Assembly: GCA_963920635.1 (NCBI GenBank) | Contig: OY987305.1 | Location: 9,029,153 to 9,093,152, forward strand | Direction: 5' to 3' | Length of the DNA: 64,000 nt | Origin: Pseudeuparius sepicola | Lineage: Eukaryota > Arthropoda > Insecta > Coleoptera > Anthribidae | Part shown: positions 1 through 10,760 of the stretch, one piece after another | How positions within the stretch are numbered: the stretch's first letter is position 1 | Layout: each line of letters begins with the position of its first letter | Notes under the pieces: generated by a model | The model's database searches: none | The model's input: only the letters and a program-made list of their open reading frames with translations | Told to the model about the DNA's origin: nothing | Position numbers and translations under genes: made by a program

Positions 1-1893
1 AAATATTTTTCGTCTGTGTACAGTTCTCCAAATTGTTGCCCTGAAACATCAAAGTTCTATAATAATAATAAGTTTGATCAAGATCTCTCTTTCTCATTTA
101 ATCTCGCAACTATTGATAATGTTACATCCATTGTGCTTAATTTTAAAATCGAATGTCCTAGGAATTGATAATATTAATGCCAAAATGTTACAAATGTGCC
201 TACACGTAATCGCACCCCTCCTTACGCACATTGTAAATTGCTGTTTAGAAGCTGGCTATTTTCCGACCATTTGGAAGTACACCATAGTCAAACCTATTCC
301 TAAAAAAATAAACCTACGTCATTTAGTGATCTGAGACCTATCATCAGTCTGCTTCATACAATTTCAAAGATTCTGGAAAAATTGTTAGCAGGCAAGTTTC
401 AACTTTTATAATTGACAATAAAATTGTCACTGACATCCAATCTGGATTTCGTAAGAGTTTTAGCACAACCACACTTTTGCTAAATATTACTTGACTCCGG
501 TCTTTCCACTGGTCTGGTCTCATTGGATTACTCAAATTCGTTCGATACACTTGATCACTTGCTTCTGATCTCTAAATTAAATTACTACGGTTTTGATGAA
601 TTGTCATGCTCTTTTTTCAGGAACTATCTTAGCTTTCGATATCAAAAAGTTCTTATTGAAAATGCTTCATCCGATTTTTCTGCAGTAACGTCTGGTGTCG
701 ATTCTGGGACCACTCCTTTACTTGATCTATGTTTCCGATATCTATAAAGTGGTTAAAAATTGCGCTATCCAATCTTTCGCTGACGACACACAGTTGTACT
801 ACTGTATAATTCGGCTTCTGAGCTTATTAATGGGGACTTGCAAGCTCTAGTCGAATACTCGGCTAATCTCAATCTTAAATTTAACTTAGACAAATGCAAT
901 ATAATATTTTTCTGCCCGAGTCAATATGACACTAACATTTGTGAATTAAATATAAATATTGCAATAAACAATGAACCTCTTAGAATTGTCAAATCAGTAA
1001 AAAATCTTCGAATAATTTTTGACTGTAGATTGAGATTTGAGGAACATGTATCGCTTCTTGTGAAAAAGTAATATCTTGTCCTGAAACAGTTGTACAGAAA
1101 CCGTTACATTCTAAATTTCAATCTGCGTAAAGTTTTGGCAGGGTTTTTAGTTCTCTCTATACTAAATTATGGGCTAATCCTATTCTATCCATGTTTAGAT
1201 CAAGCAACGAAATATCGGTTACAAAAAATTCAAAATTAGTGCTGCCGCTTTGTACCTATATGGTTTACGTAAATACGACCGAGTCTCTGCTAAAATGAAA
1301 CTGCTTTGTTGGCTCAAAATAGAGAATCTCTTTAAACACCATCTTTCATCTACAGCTTGTCAAATCTAGCTGCAAGCCTGGGCAGGAAATGGTTTAAATT
1401 TCCAGGGACAAAAGAATCTCACAAGCGATTTTTTTTTACCTTGACTGCACTCGAGTTGCGCGAGGTGTGAATTCTATTGTTGCCTTTATCATCCGAATGC
1501 GACCTTTCTTTATTTCTGCTGCGCGAAGTAACTTTTCCCAAGCTTTATGCTACACTTGACAAGCTGTACAGTATTTCGCATTCTTCAAACGGGGACTCCA
1601 TCTTATCTTAAGGTAAGCTTTCCTTTAGAAGTGACGCGCACAACATTAATATTAGATTTCCTAATACCTTGGCATTGCCAAAATATCGTCTGTCCATGTT
1701 TCGGCGGTCATTTACTTATAATTCTGTCAACATTCATAATGGTATACCTACCTGGGGAAATAAAATCACATTCTTTACAATACTTAAAAAGAAAATATAA
1801 GCACCTATTGTTGTCTAGTCAGTTTTGATCAGTGCGTGAATTTTATTCCTTTTCGTCTCATTATTTTTTAATTAAATTTTGTTTTGCCCCTTT
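1..1893 (+). pseudogene. Decayed Jockey/CR1-group LINE, ORF2 reverse transcriptase
   Basis: Reverse-transcriptase homology runs left to right in shifting frames. The start encodes the GIDNINAKML and FPTIWK segments just before the RT palm. A KAFDTLDH-like block (here NSFDTLDHLLLISKL) lies near 520-600. A degraded catalytic box follows (FADDTQLY is readable near 776-800 but out of frame), and the thumb region is at 838-1240. Several stops and indels break it into pieces of 60-90 codons, so it is not functional. The 5' end lies outside the window or is lost. The coding relic ends at 1828 and an AT-rich 3' UTR follows. Family is inferred from protein similarity to APE-type LINEs; the clade is not certain. 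Confidence 0.75.
1814..1893 (+). repeat. LINE 3' UTR segment, inverted partner at 4985-5070
   Basis: This stretch, beginning just before the TTTTGATCAGTGCGTG string, reappears as its reverse complement at about 4985-5070 with few changes. The two copies diverge after the CCCCTTTTTGA string, so they are separate insertions of related LINEs and not one inverted duplication. Confidence 0.75.
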
Positions 1894-2009
1894 TTGAGTC
1901 AGAATTATTTAATTCCGAGTTAGTAGTATTTAATTCTGAGATACTAAGTCAGAATTATTTAATTCCGAATTAGTATGTCAGAATTATTTAATTCCGACTT
2001 AGTGAGTCA

Positions 2010-2010
<1 letters not shown>
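1894..2010 (+). repeat. Short tandem repeat, TCAGAATTATTTAATTCCGA type
   Basis: Four imperfect copies of a 25-30 bp unit (GTCAGAATTATTTAATTCCG plus a short spacer such as AGTTAGTA) follow the LINE 3' UTR and lead into a TAA tract. The same motif appears at 5062-5095, beside the inverted LINE end. Confidence 0.7.
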
Positions 2011-2040
<30 letters not shown>

Positions 2041-2057
2041 CGAGATAGTCGAGATAA
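2011..2057 (+). repeat. TAA microsatellite
   Basis: AAT/TAA repeats interrupted by CGAGATAGTCGAGATAA. This tract is the left flank of a severely 5'-truncated Dong-like copy. Similar tracts bound every Dong-like copy in the window. Confidence 0.85.
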
Positions 2058-2072
2058 TAATAATAATAATAG

Positions 2073-2257
2073 ACAGCCCGAACCGTCAGGAAATTCATGG
2101 GGAGTGCAGGAACGTCCAACAACATCAATGTCACCTGGGGCCCGATAACATGGCAAGGGTCTCGTCCGAGCCAGATCCTTATGGTATCCGGGATACCCGG
2201 GATCTGAGTGAATGTTCCCCAGAGAGGGAGTGCGAATGCCTTTTGGCTAAGTCGATA
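2073..2257 (+). mobile_element. Solo 3' end of a Dong-like LINE (about 185 bp)
   Basis: This matches the last 20 or so codons plus the 3' UTR of the adjacent full RT copy (4493-4677). The stop codon present there (CCTAGG) is CCTGGG here. It has TAA tracts on both sides. It looks like an extreme 5' truncation typical of target-primed reverse transcription. Confidence 0.85.
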
Positions 2258-2287
2258 TAATAATAATAATAATAATAATAATATAAT
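2258..2287 (+). repeat. TAA microsatellite between two Dong-like copies
   Basis: About ten TAA units lie between the 3' end of the solo copy and the 5'-truncated start of the next copy. Confidence 0.85.
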
Positions 2288-4558
2288 GAGGTCTCCGATG
2301 TCATCAAGAATTCCCACAACTGGAAGGCACCAGGTCCAGATCATCTCCAAAATTATTGGATTAAGAAGTTGTGGTGCACGCATGAACAAATAACTACCTT
2401 AATTAATGAAGTCTTGCTCGATCCTCTGAAAATGCCATTGTTTCTTACACAGGGTGCAACTTACCTGTTACCAAAAGACCAGCGGAATACGGATAACCCT
2501 GCCAAGTACCGCCCAATAACCTGCTTGCCTACGCTTTACAAGATAATCACATCTTGCCTTACGCAGCGAATATATGCTCACTGCGAGCGGAACAACATCA
2601 TTGCAATGCAGCAGAAGGGCTGCTCGAAGGGCGCAATGGGATGCAAAGAGCAACTCATCATAGACTCTGTCATCTGCAACCAGGCTCATTCCAAGCAACG
2701 AAACCTCCACATGGCTTATGTGGACTACAAAAAAGCATTTGATTCCGTACCTCACGACTGGCTCACAGGTATCTTAAAGCTGTATAAAATAGATCATCAT
2801 ACAGTTTCCTTTTTAGAACACGTTATGACAACCTGGCGCACTAAGATACAACTCAGAACCGCAGACAGTAACATCGAGACCGACACAATCAACATCCGAA
2901 GAGAGATTTTCCAAGGAGATTCACTCAGTCCACTGTGGTTCTGCATGGCGATGAACCCTCTATCACATCGGTTGAACTCTACAAAATATGGCTTCGCTAT
3001 CAAAAGCAACAACGCAGAAGCGATCAAGTTGAATCACCTATTATATATGGATGATTTAAAACTGATCGCCGCAACCAAAAACCAACTAACGCAAATGCTT
3101 AAAATTGTAGAGGAGTTCTCCAGGGACATCGGAATGCTGTTTGGACTGGACAAGTGCCGCACCCTTAATATCATCCGGAGAAAGCTCGAACAAAGCGCAC
3201 ACGAGATGCAGGACGGCCAGGAGATCGAAGCAATGAGCAAGGGAGATACATACAAGTATCTCGGGATGAAACAAGCTCAAAGGATAGACCATCGAACAAT
3301 GAAGACTGATTTAACGAATGAATTCATCAAGAGAGTAAGACAAGTAGTGCGAACTGATCTTAACAGCAGGAATTTGTTTAAGGCCCTGAACACGTATGCG
3401 TGCTCTGTACTCAGCTATTCGTTCGGAATAGTGAATTGGACCAACACGGACATCAACAACCTGCAACGAAAAGTTAGGACACTACTGACAAAAGCTCATA
3501 AACATCATCCCCGTAGCGCCGTAGAAAGAACAACTCTGCCACGTCAACTAGGAGGAAGAGGATTGGCAGATCTCAGCAAGCAATTGGACCAACAAATATT
3601 AAATCTGCGTAATTATTTCTACAGGCAGGCCAACAGCTCCACACTACATAGGGCTATATGCGGAGCAGACGTCTCAACACCGCTACGTCTGACGGAACAC
3701 GAGCGTCAAAATCACCACCGAACCGACAACGATAAACTACAGAGGTGGTTGGGGAAGCCGCTGCACGGGAGACATCCTAATGAGGTTAACCAGGAACATG
3801 TCGACAAGTTAGCGTCGAACTATTGGCTGACCTCGGGACGAATGTTCCCCGAGACGGAAGGCTTCCTACTGGCCATACAAGATCAGGTTATACCAACTCG
3901 CAACTACCTAAAATTCATTGTAGGAGATGCATCGGTAGTGGATGACAGATGCAGATACGGGTGCCCAACTTCAGAAACAATCCAGCACATAACAGGAGGA
4001 TGTCAGATGTTCGCATCAACGGAATATAAGGAACGACACGATTCGGTTGCCAAGATCTTGCACCGGGAACTGGCGGAAAAGCTGCTGCTTGTGCAGACAG
4101 AGAGGGTCCCATATTACAACTACACACCTGAGCCTGTTCTTGAGAACAGCAACTACAAGATGTACTGGGATCGTACAGTTCTGACTGATCAACGAGTTGC
4201 CCATAACAGACCGGACCTTATAATAGTTGATAAAATTTCTAGGAAGACAACTCTGATTGATGTGGCCATCCCGAACAACAACAACCTGCGTGTGAAGCAA
4301 GTCGAGAAGATCGCGAAGTACAGAGACTTAGAAGAACGAATTAGAAGGCAATGGGAAATGGAGAACGTCCAGACGATTCCAATCATCATGTCAACAACTG
4401 GTGTTATACCAAAAAGTTTGCTGAGAAACATCAAGGAGCTGAATCTAACTGATAGTCTTTACAGGTCCATGCAGAAAGCGGTACTACTTGCGACAGCCCG
4501 AACCGTCAGGAAATTCATGGGGAATGCAGGATCGTCCAAGAACATCAATGTCACCTAG
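2288..4558 (+). CDS. R4/Dong-like LINE polyprotein, 5'-truncated, open frame
   Basis: The frame is open from the truncation point for 756 codons. Reverse transcriptase: APGPDHL, then YRPITCLPTLYKI, AYVDYKKAFDSVPHDW, the IFQGDSLSPLWF box and the catalytic YMDDLKL. After the thumb comes a restriction-like endonuclease. It has a CCHC zinc motif (CRYGC then IQHITGGC) and a PD-(D/E)xK-type core (RPDLIIVD, then TLIDVAIPNNN). This order is that of R2/R4-group LINEs with a site-specific endonuclease. The true start codon is missing with the N-terminal third. It shares the variants RKTTLID, LNLTDS and SSKNINVT with the copy at 54175-55990. No stop interrupts the retained part, so the insertion is young. 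Confidence 0.9.
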   Translation, partial: EVSDVIKNSHNWKAPGPDHLQNYWIKKLWCTHEQITTLINEVLLDPLKMPLFLTQGATYLLPKDQRNTDNPAKYRPITCLPTLYKIITSCLTQRIYAHCERNNIIAMQQKGCSKGAMGCKEQLIIDSVICNQAHSKQRNLHMAYVDYKKAFDSVPHDWLTGILKLYKIDHHTVSFLEHVMTTWRTKIQLRTADSNIETDTINIRREIFQGDSLSPLWFCMAMNPLSHRLNSTKYGFAIKSNNAEAIKLNHLLYMDDLKLIAATKNQLTQMLKIVEEFSRDIGMLFGLDKCRTLNIIRRKLEQSAHEMQDGQEIEAMSKGDTYKYLGMKQAQRIDHRTMKTDLTNEFIKRVRQVVRTDLNSRNLFKALNTYACSVLSYSFGIVNWTNTDINNLQRKVRTLLTKAHKHHPRSAVERTTLPRQLGGRGLADLSKQLDQQILNLRNYFYRQANSSTLHRAICGADVSTPLRLTEHERQNHHRTDNDKLQRWLGKPLHGRHPNEVNQEHVDKLASNYWLTSGRMFPETEGFLLAIQDQVIPTRNYLKFIVGDASVVDDRCRYGCPTSETIQHITGGCQMFASTEYKERHDSVAKILHRELAEKLLLVQTERVPYYNYTPEPVLENSNYKMYWDRTVLTDQRVAHNRPDLIIVDKISRKTTLIDVAIPNNNNLRVKQVEKIAKYRDLEERIRRQWEMENVQTIPIIMSTTGVIPKSLLRNIKELNLTDSLYRSMQKAVLLATARTVRKFMGNAGSSKNINVT

Positions 4559-4677
4559 GGCCCGATAACATGGCAAGGGTCTCGTCCGAGCCAGATCCTT
4601 TTGGTATCCGGGATGCCCGGGATCTGAGTGAATGTTCCCCGTAGAGGGAGTGCGAATGCCTTTTGGCTAAGTCGATA
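4559..4677 (+). other. 3' UTR of Dong-like LINE
   Basis: About 118 bp, near-identical in all copies. It holds GGTATCC...CCGGGATCTGAG and AGGGAGTGCGAATGCC and ends GGCTAAGTCGATA before a TAA tract. The GGTATCC/GGATACC-type self-complementarity could form the hairpin used for RT recognition; this is inference. Confidence 0.75.
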
Positions 4678-5070
4678 TAATAATAAAGTGCCTTTATTTG
4701 CATCATACAACATACAACAAAAACCGAGGCGAAGTCTAGCTAAAGCTACTCTACTTAACCTCATACACATAATAATAATAGATAATAGTTGGTGACACGA
4801 AATGAGATAAAAAAGAATTAAATATATAACAGGAGTTACATTTGCATGTAAGTATGGCTAGGAATACATCGAAACTATATAAAACGTAAGGGACGATGCC
4901 GCTATAACAAAGTATGTATTCTATGTACTAAGTATATGTAACTAAAGTTTAAAAACGTAAGTACATATATAATTCAAATCAAAAAGGGGCAACACAAAAT
5001 TTAATTAAAAAATAATGAGAGGAAAAGGAATAAAATTCACGCACTGATCAAAACTGACTATTATTTAATT
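4678..5070 (-). mobile_element. 5'-truncated LINE 3' end, minus strand
   Basis: On the minus strand this is a LINE 3' UTR ending CAAATAAAGGCACTTTATTATTA, a form typical of LINEs with TTA/TAA tails. Its inner part is homologous to the plus-strand LINE 3' UTR at 1814-1893. Its tail abuts the TAA end of the Dong-like copy. No coding remnant is left. Confidence 0.65.
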
Positions 5071-5139
5071 CTGAGTTGTAAGTCAGAATAAAGTCAAAAA
5101 AATTTTTTTTGGTTGAGTGGCCCTTCTACGCCTTCGTAG

Positions 5140-5308
5140 GTTAGCCACGTCTTATATTTCGTATTTGACACGAGCTCTTGAGACAGACGATCCAGCCGGT
5201 GGCTTTAAAGCAGAACTAGGATCAATTTCAAGAAAATCGAATTCGAGTCATTCTCTACACATGAGTGACTGCTCAACGGGACACGTGTCACCTAAAAGCG
5301 ACTGTTCG
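5140..5308 (+). CDS. Candidate internal exon of an unidentified plus-strand gene
   Basis: An open, balanced-composition stretch encodes a polar Ser-rich peptide (…ETDDPAGGFKAELGSISRK, later SPKSDCS). It ends at an excellent donor, TTCG|GTAAGT. The 5' boundary is uncertain: acceptors after CGTAG (5139), GTTAG (5144) or CACGAG (5174) are all possible. It ends in phase 0, which matches the phase of the candidate terminal exon at 7772. I do not recognise the protein. It could instead be chance coding potential. Confidence 0.35.
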
Positions 5309-7771
5309 GTAAGTCTAATATTTCCTAAAACTTGAATATACAACAATGGAACAATGTCAAAAGTTCAACGTGCATATTATGAATTTGTTTACATTACGAA
5401 ATTTTGGCTCGTTTTTTAAAAATTTTAATACAGAATTTTACGTTGCAATAGCAACGGTCTATACATTTTCATTTTAGCCTATGGGTTGGTGCGGTGTGGG
5501 TCAAAATTCGGATAAGTGGCTCTCTCTGATTAACCAAAACAACATTTTTTTTAAATATTTACATCGGTTATTTTTTACAACAAAAATTAGGCAAAAACCT
5601 TAGAATAATTTTAATGTTTTGATTTTACGAACCTTTATTTTTTGTGGAATTATTAGGTATTTCGTTTTGTTAAATGCGTTTAACTTGAAGTACCTATCTA
5701 AATTATTCAGAATTTATTTTTATTTTTCATATTGCTAAATAGGTAAGTCCGCGAAAGTTTCATACAACATACAACACAACAACGCAGAGACACGCGACTT
5801 TTTATGCACCCAAAATCTATAACATGTTGCCTTTGCCTATAAGAAATCTCAATAATAATAGTAGATTTAATTTTTTTGTAACAAACAAATTGGTAACAAG
5901 CACAATTCAAAAATAAAGAAATATATTCCAGTGGAATAAATTTAAGGGTGCGCAAGGCACCCTAACATACTCTTCAATAATTTCTGACTATCTATTGTTT
6001 CCATAGCTAGCTAGATTTCGGAAAATAATTAGAAAAAGTTTCATGTTTTTTTACATATTTGACCCTGTAGATTTTGAACAATAAAAGATGCAGAAAATCT
6101 ATTCCTACAAAAGTTGTTGAGAATGATAAAGACTTTCAATAAATAGGAGAAAATTGTATGTCTCTGGGAAAATAATATCGATGACGTCACAGCGGCAATT
6201 TTTCCGAACATCATAAAAGCTAATTTTTTGTCATAATAATTGGACCTTAGTACGTCCCATTTGAGAACCTCTTTTCGAAATTTTATTTTGAGTTTTCGTG
6301 TTCCCGCTGTAGGCCTGGGACGTCGAGTTTCGCTCACCCTGTACATATTTTACTTTATTTAACCATTCTCGCTTTACAAGAAAAACACTAACGGAATGGA
6401 TTCTTTCAATATAAAACCCGTTAAATACTTTTTAAAACTGTTTAAAAACTTGCTAATTAATTGTTTTATTTGCGTTTTCAATAATACGCTTGCTACTTCT
6501 TTCTGTTGCAATAACGCAAAACAAATTTGGTTGAAATATTTACAATACAAAAATTTCTTTATTTGTGTATGGAGCTAAAACGAAATCTTAGTCCAGATTT
6601 GTAGTTTTCAGTAAGCGGCATTGCTTATTATAACTTTTTTCATTTTCCGATTAGTCGAGGTAGGTAAGTAGTACTCGTATATTCTTTATAAAACATTTCT
6701 TGTATATCTTTTTGTATCGGGTATCACTTGCGACGGAAAATTTCAAACATCTAGCATCTAGATAATATGCAAAGGTCGTATCATTTCATTTCTAAGTTCG
6801 AAGTATTAAATGTCACGGTAAAACGATCTACTTATTTGACAGTGACAGCCGCCCCTCTTTTAGCTGCTTCATTGTCGACTGCTGGAAAGTGTTGCAGCCG
6901 CACGATTAGTATTGAAGGGGGCGTGTTCCAAACAGATCATTATCTGAAAATTACTGACGAGGGACTTGACTTTTCGTTTAGCCAAATTCGATCAGCGCAA
7001 ATTTAGGATGGGGGATTAGATTAGAGGTTATATTTAGTGAATCATGGGGTTTTATTCGGATTGAATTATCTGTGTAAGTGTGGAGGGCACCATAAAATTG
7101 GAATTATGGCGCGCATCCTTAGCTGTCATAATAGTAATTGCCATCCCTTCCCCACAGAAGCATGTGGTTGATTATGGAGTAAGGTAGTCCTATAATAGGT
7201 CTCAGTTTACTCTTGTTACACAGTTAATAGGGTTGCAAATAAATAAACACAAGGATAATTCATCAAACCCGACTTATCACAGTTGTCAGAGATTACTAAA
7301 ACTACGTATTAACTCCCAACATCTTTATTGCAGCTCTTAAAAGATTAATGACTTTTTAAATGCTCCTAAAATAAGTCAATCATTCACAGTTATTGTGCGC
7401 ATAACCTATGGGCACAATAAAGCTCTCTATTAATTTTTTACCGTAAATTGTAACTTAATAGAGCCAATATTTGAATGTGGTTGTGTGATTTATGACACAT
7501 GTACAATAATATGAAAGTTTGGCTTAAAATAATTGTTTTTTCAAAATTAAAATTTATTATTAAAGCGCCAAATTGCAAAAGACTTAATATGGGTCTACTA
7601 ACTTCATTCACTTCACCAGCAAGATCTGCTACTTTCTATAAATATATTTATGCAAGAACGTGTACCTACACAGTATATTTTAGTTGCACGTTTTTGTTTA
7701 CAATTTTTCATGTGACACATAGCGGCAGTATCAGTCGGAAGTGTTTGTTTACCCGTTTTTCTTCTAAACAG
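5309..7771 (+). other. Putative intron / intergenic, with a transposon fragment
   Basis: AT-rich, with no convincing exon. 6041-6346 resembles a transposon fragment that ends TCACCCTGTACA, like the Tc1/mariner-type ends elsewhere in the window. A 79-codon frame at 6767-7006 has no recognisable domain. Confidence 0.35.
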
Positions 7772-7864
7772 GAAGACCTGGGCAATTCGAAGAAGGCGAA
7801 AGGGCGCACAGGTTGGCCTCAGCACGTGTGGGCGCTCGAACTCAAACAGGAGCAAGCCCTGTAA
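7772..7864 (+). CDS. Candidate terminal exon of an unidentified plus-strand gene
   Basis: A GC-richer block follows a strong acceptor (pyrimidine run, then TTCTTCTAAACAG). It encodes 30 residues, including NSKKAKGRTGWPQHVWALEL, and a TAA stop. It joins in phase 0 to the candidate exon ending at 5308. The alternative is that GCCCT|GTAAGG is a donor and the exon is internal. Polyadenylation signals follow at 8177 and 8515. The family is not recognised; upstream exons would lie left of the window. Confidence 0.4.
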   Translation, partial: EDLGNSKKAKGRTGWPQHVWALELKQEQAL

Positions 7865-8514
7865 GGTTGTGGACTTCCGCGTGTCGAGATGTGCAAGCCG
7901 AATATTGTTACACTCCAAAGATTAATTTAGTTAAATTAGATTCAATAATCAGTACGATGTTATCGTTCTAGCAATAATTTGATTCAATTACTTTTCTATT
8001 GTATTAAGTATGCAGAAAAATTTTAGAAGGGTTCCCGCAAGAGTCGGTCAGAAATTTCTTTAGTGTTTACCTTCATTTGGAAGCTGGTCTGGAATCCTTT
8101 TTAATTTTTGTAGGTTTAGGACCTAGAAAGCTGCCCCCTAATTTGAAATTTGAGTGTTAGCTTCCTCGGGCGAAGCAATAAAAAAATTAGTCATTGTTGA
8201 TTTGACCTCTCGAATGTTATACTATAAACAAAACATGGAGGTTTCGGGTTAATTCATTACGAGAAATTTCATCAAATTGTGTACAGTATAGGTATCTATT
8301 TTAGTCCAACAAACCAGATGGCCCCTTTGTGTATACATTTACCTACACCTTAAGAGTTTTATATATTATAATTATAGTTGGTTTATAATTAGATATTTAC
8401 GTTATATCGATTCCGTGTATGTTTTTTGATTTTGTATTTATAGAGAGACGATATTATTATTGGTTCATAAATTCTACTTATATTCTGGACTATTTTTAAC
8501 TTTATTTAATATGC

Positions 8515-8520
8515 AATAAA
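8515..8520 (+). terminator. Candidate polyadenylation signal AATAAA
   Basis: ATGCAATAAAGTTATTTG, followed by a T/GT-rich stretch, about 650 bp past the candidate stop at 7864. A second AATAAA is at 8177-8182. Confidence 0.35.
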
Positions 8521-8871
8521 GTTATTTGTAAATTTATGGAATTGTTTCATTCCATAGATCGATTTTATTACCGCTCATAACAGAACCATAAAGCTTTGAA
8601 TATGCCATTCATTACTGTCTATTCTGTTTCTGTTATAATCTATCGCAATAAGGAAAAAAATCCCTTCCCAAGTCACAGGACCGGCTCTAGGCGGGTGTGA
8701 ACTATGCGTCGCACCCGGCCCGGCGTTTTCTGTTTTTGACGGAGATAGACGAAAACTGATATCGGTGTCTAGGGCCCTTTTTTATGATAAACTTTTCGAA
8801 AAGTGGGCTTAACTTTTTTCGGGTTAAAAATTTTGTGTCTCTGTTAAAGCATTCCTAGAGCACTTTTTTAC

Positions 8872-8919
8872 GTAGAATCCTTGTTTATAAGAGAGACGTT
8901 ATAAACAAGAGTAGAATCC
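8872..8919. repeat. Micro-hairpin insertion 1 with 9-bp duplication
   Basis: GTAGAATCC at 8872-8880 and again at 8911-8919 brackets a 30-bp insert. Its arms are CTTGTTTATAA and TTATAAACAAG, with loop GAGAGACG. The opposite arm of the host foldback (about 10007-10025) has a single GTAGAATCC, the empty site. Confidence 0.85.
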
Positions 8920-9342
8920 AATGCTGCTACTACATTTTTTTTCAAGTCAATGGTTTAAGAGTTACCGATGTAAATGTTTTAAATGGAACACCCTGTATAT
9001 TTTTGCATTTTTTAATAGAGCAAACAATTACCATTCCAAAAATATATATCAATTAATGCAATTACTAATACCTTTTATGATTTCATGTGCATAATTGGAA
9101 GCGCGCCCTTTCAACAAGAACTCCAAAGAAAACTCAATCTAAGCGCCATCCGTATATTATTAATGTGGGCATGGCGATTAGACTGAGTTTTTCATTGGAC
9201 TTCTTTCGTGTATCGGACTGTAGGCTTTGGACGGTGAGCCAATGAAACAATCGTGGAAAAATGTTTACTGTTACCTGTCAAATTTCCAGTTAAGCTGTTT
9301 AGTCAGTGTAAAGATTTTTCTATTTTTGTGTAATTTATAAAC

Positions 9343-9388
9343 CTTATAACCAATGACGTCAAAACCTACTGACGTCATTGCTTATAAC
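9343..9388. repeat. Micro-hairpin insertion 2 with 8-bp duplication
   Basis: CTTATAAC at 9343-9350 and 9381-9388 flanks a 30-bp insert. Its arms are CAATGACGTCA and TGACGTCATTG, with loop AAACCTAC. The partner arm of the same foldback (around 9690-9715) carries one TTTATAAC, the uninterrupted site. Confidence 0.85.
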
Positions 9389-10760
9389 ATACCTACAATA
9401 AAACGTTATAAAGTTATCAAAAATGGGATATGATAGTCTGTTTTATACAATCCGGGGAAAATGCGCCTATCTCTGTTTAACTCGTACCTACCTTTTCGGC
9501 CTATCCTTTTCAAAATGCCCACTATTAATCAAATTGTGTCGCAATTAAAAAAAATGTCCTTGAAAGGATGTCTTCTCTCTGGATACCACTCGTAATATAA
9601 ATTGCTCGTTGAAAAATGAATCTGCATTTTCCCCTGATTGTATAAAACAGACTATCATATCATATCTCATTTTTTATAACTTTCAAATTTCATTATATGT
9701 TATAAAGTTTATAAATTACACAAAAACAGAAAAATCTGTTAACTGCCAAAACAGCTTAACTAAAAATTTGACAGGTAACAATAAACATTTTTTCTACTTG
9801 TTGAAAGGGCTCGCTTCCAATTATACACATGAAATCATAAAAGCTATTAGTAATTGATAACTATTTAAGTAAATCATTATATTTTTGGAATGGTAATTTT
9901 TTGCACTATTAAAAAATGCAACAATATACACGGTCTTCCATTAAAAAAAATATTTTTCATTGATAACTCTTAAACCATTCACTTGAAAAAAAATGTAGTT
10001 GCAGAATTGGATTCTACGTAAAAAAGTGCGTTAGGAATGTTTTTCCAGAAACACAAGATTTTCAATCCGAAAAAAGTTACGGCCACTTTTCGAAAACGAT
10101 CTGTAACTCACGAACGGTGATAGATAACGATTTGCGGTTTTCGCCATTAAGTTTATCATAAAAAATGAGCCTCAGACACCGATATCAGTTTTCGTCTATC
10201 TCCCTTAAAAACAGGAGATTCCCTTTAAAATTGTCCAATTTGGCCAACCCTGTACATACAGGGTAATCCAGTAGCGTATTTAGGGGCGGGGCCGAAACCA
10301 TTTCGGAATTTGAAAATATTTACTGCAGCTTGTAAATCTGAAGATATTTGGATTTCCTAATACTAATTTTAATTAACTTTCCTTAAAATTTCTAAAAAAT
10401 TTCGCCTGCGGCCGATTTTACTAAGTTATTTTTAAATGCGATTATTTAAAAAATAAACAAAAATTGTCATTATACACCTGAAATTAATTTCTATATACAA
10501 CACTGGAAGATCCAAACTCGTCGCCAGGCATACTGTTGGAAATTTGCGGAACTTTTTTAAAATGTGTCATCATGCAAAAAAATATATCTTTCTAGTGGTG
10601 TACGAATTGGGATCTGATTAGAACAAAAATAGAGTTAGCGGTGTGGTGACGTCACACGCCACTTTCAAAAATTTATTCGTATAATGGCTCAAATAATTCC
10701 TTGTCGGGGCCCCGCACTTTCATGCAGCACCCGGCCCCGCAAAACCTTGAGCCGGCCCTG

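Larger units (their letters stand above)
8676..10760. mobile_element. Composite foldback, hAT-like ends (2.1 kb)
   Basis: The outer ends are inverted: CAGGACCGGCTCTAGG at the left and CCTTGAGCCGGCCCTG at the right. CAGGGCCGG-type ends are common in hAT elements. The flanking 8-mers (CCAAGTCA, CCCACTTA) match poorly, so the target duplication is decayed. Inside, arms of 600-700 bp (about 8725-9430 and 9640-10205) are inverted copies of each other; for example ATAGACGAAAACTGATATCG occurs in the left arm and its complement in the right. No transposase is seen. The left arm carries two micro-hairpin insertions that the right arm lacks. Confidence 0.7.

Noticed and set aside
1988..2389. 133-codon minus-strand frame over the TAA tracts
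   Set aside because: Its runs of Tyr/Leu and Asn come from the TAA microsatellites and the complement of LINE 3' UTR; not a gene.
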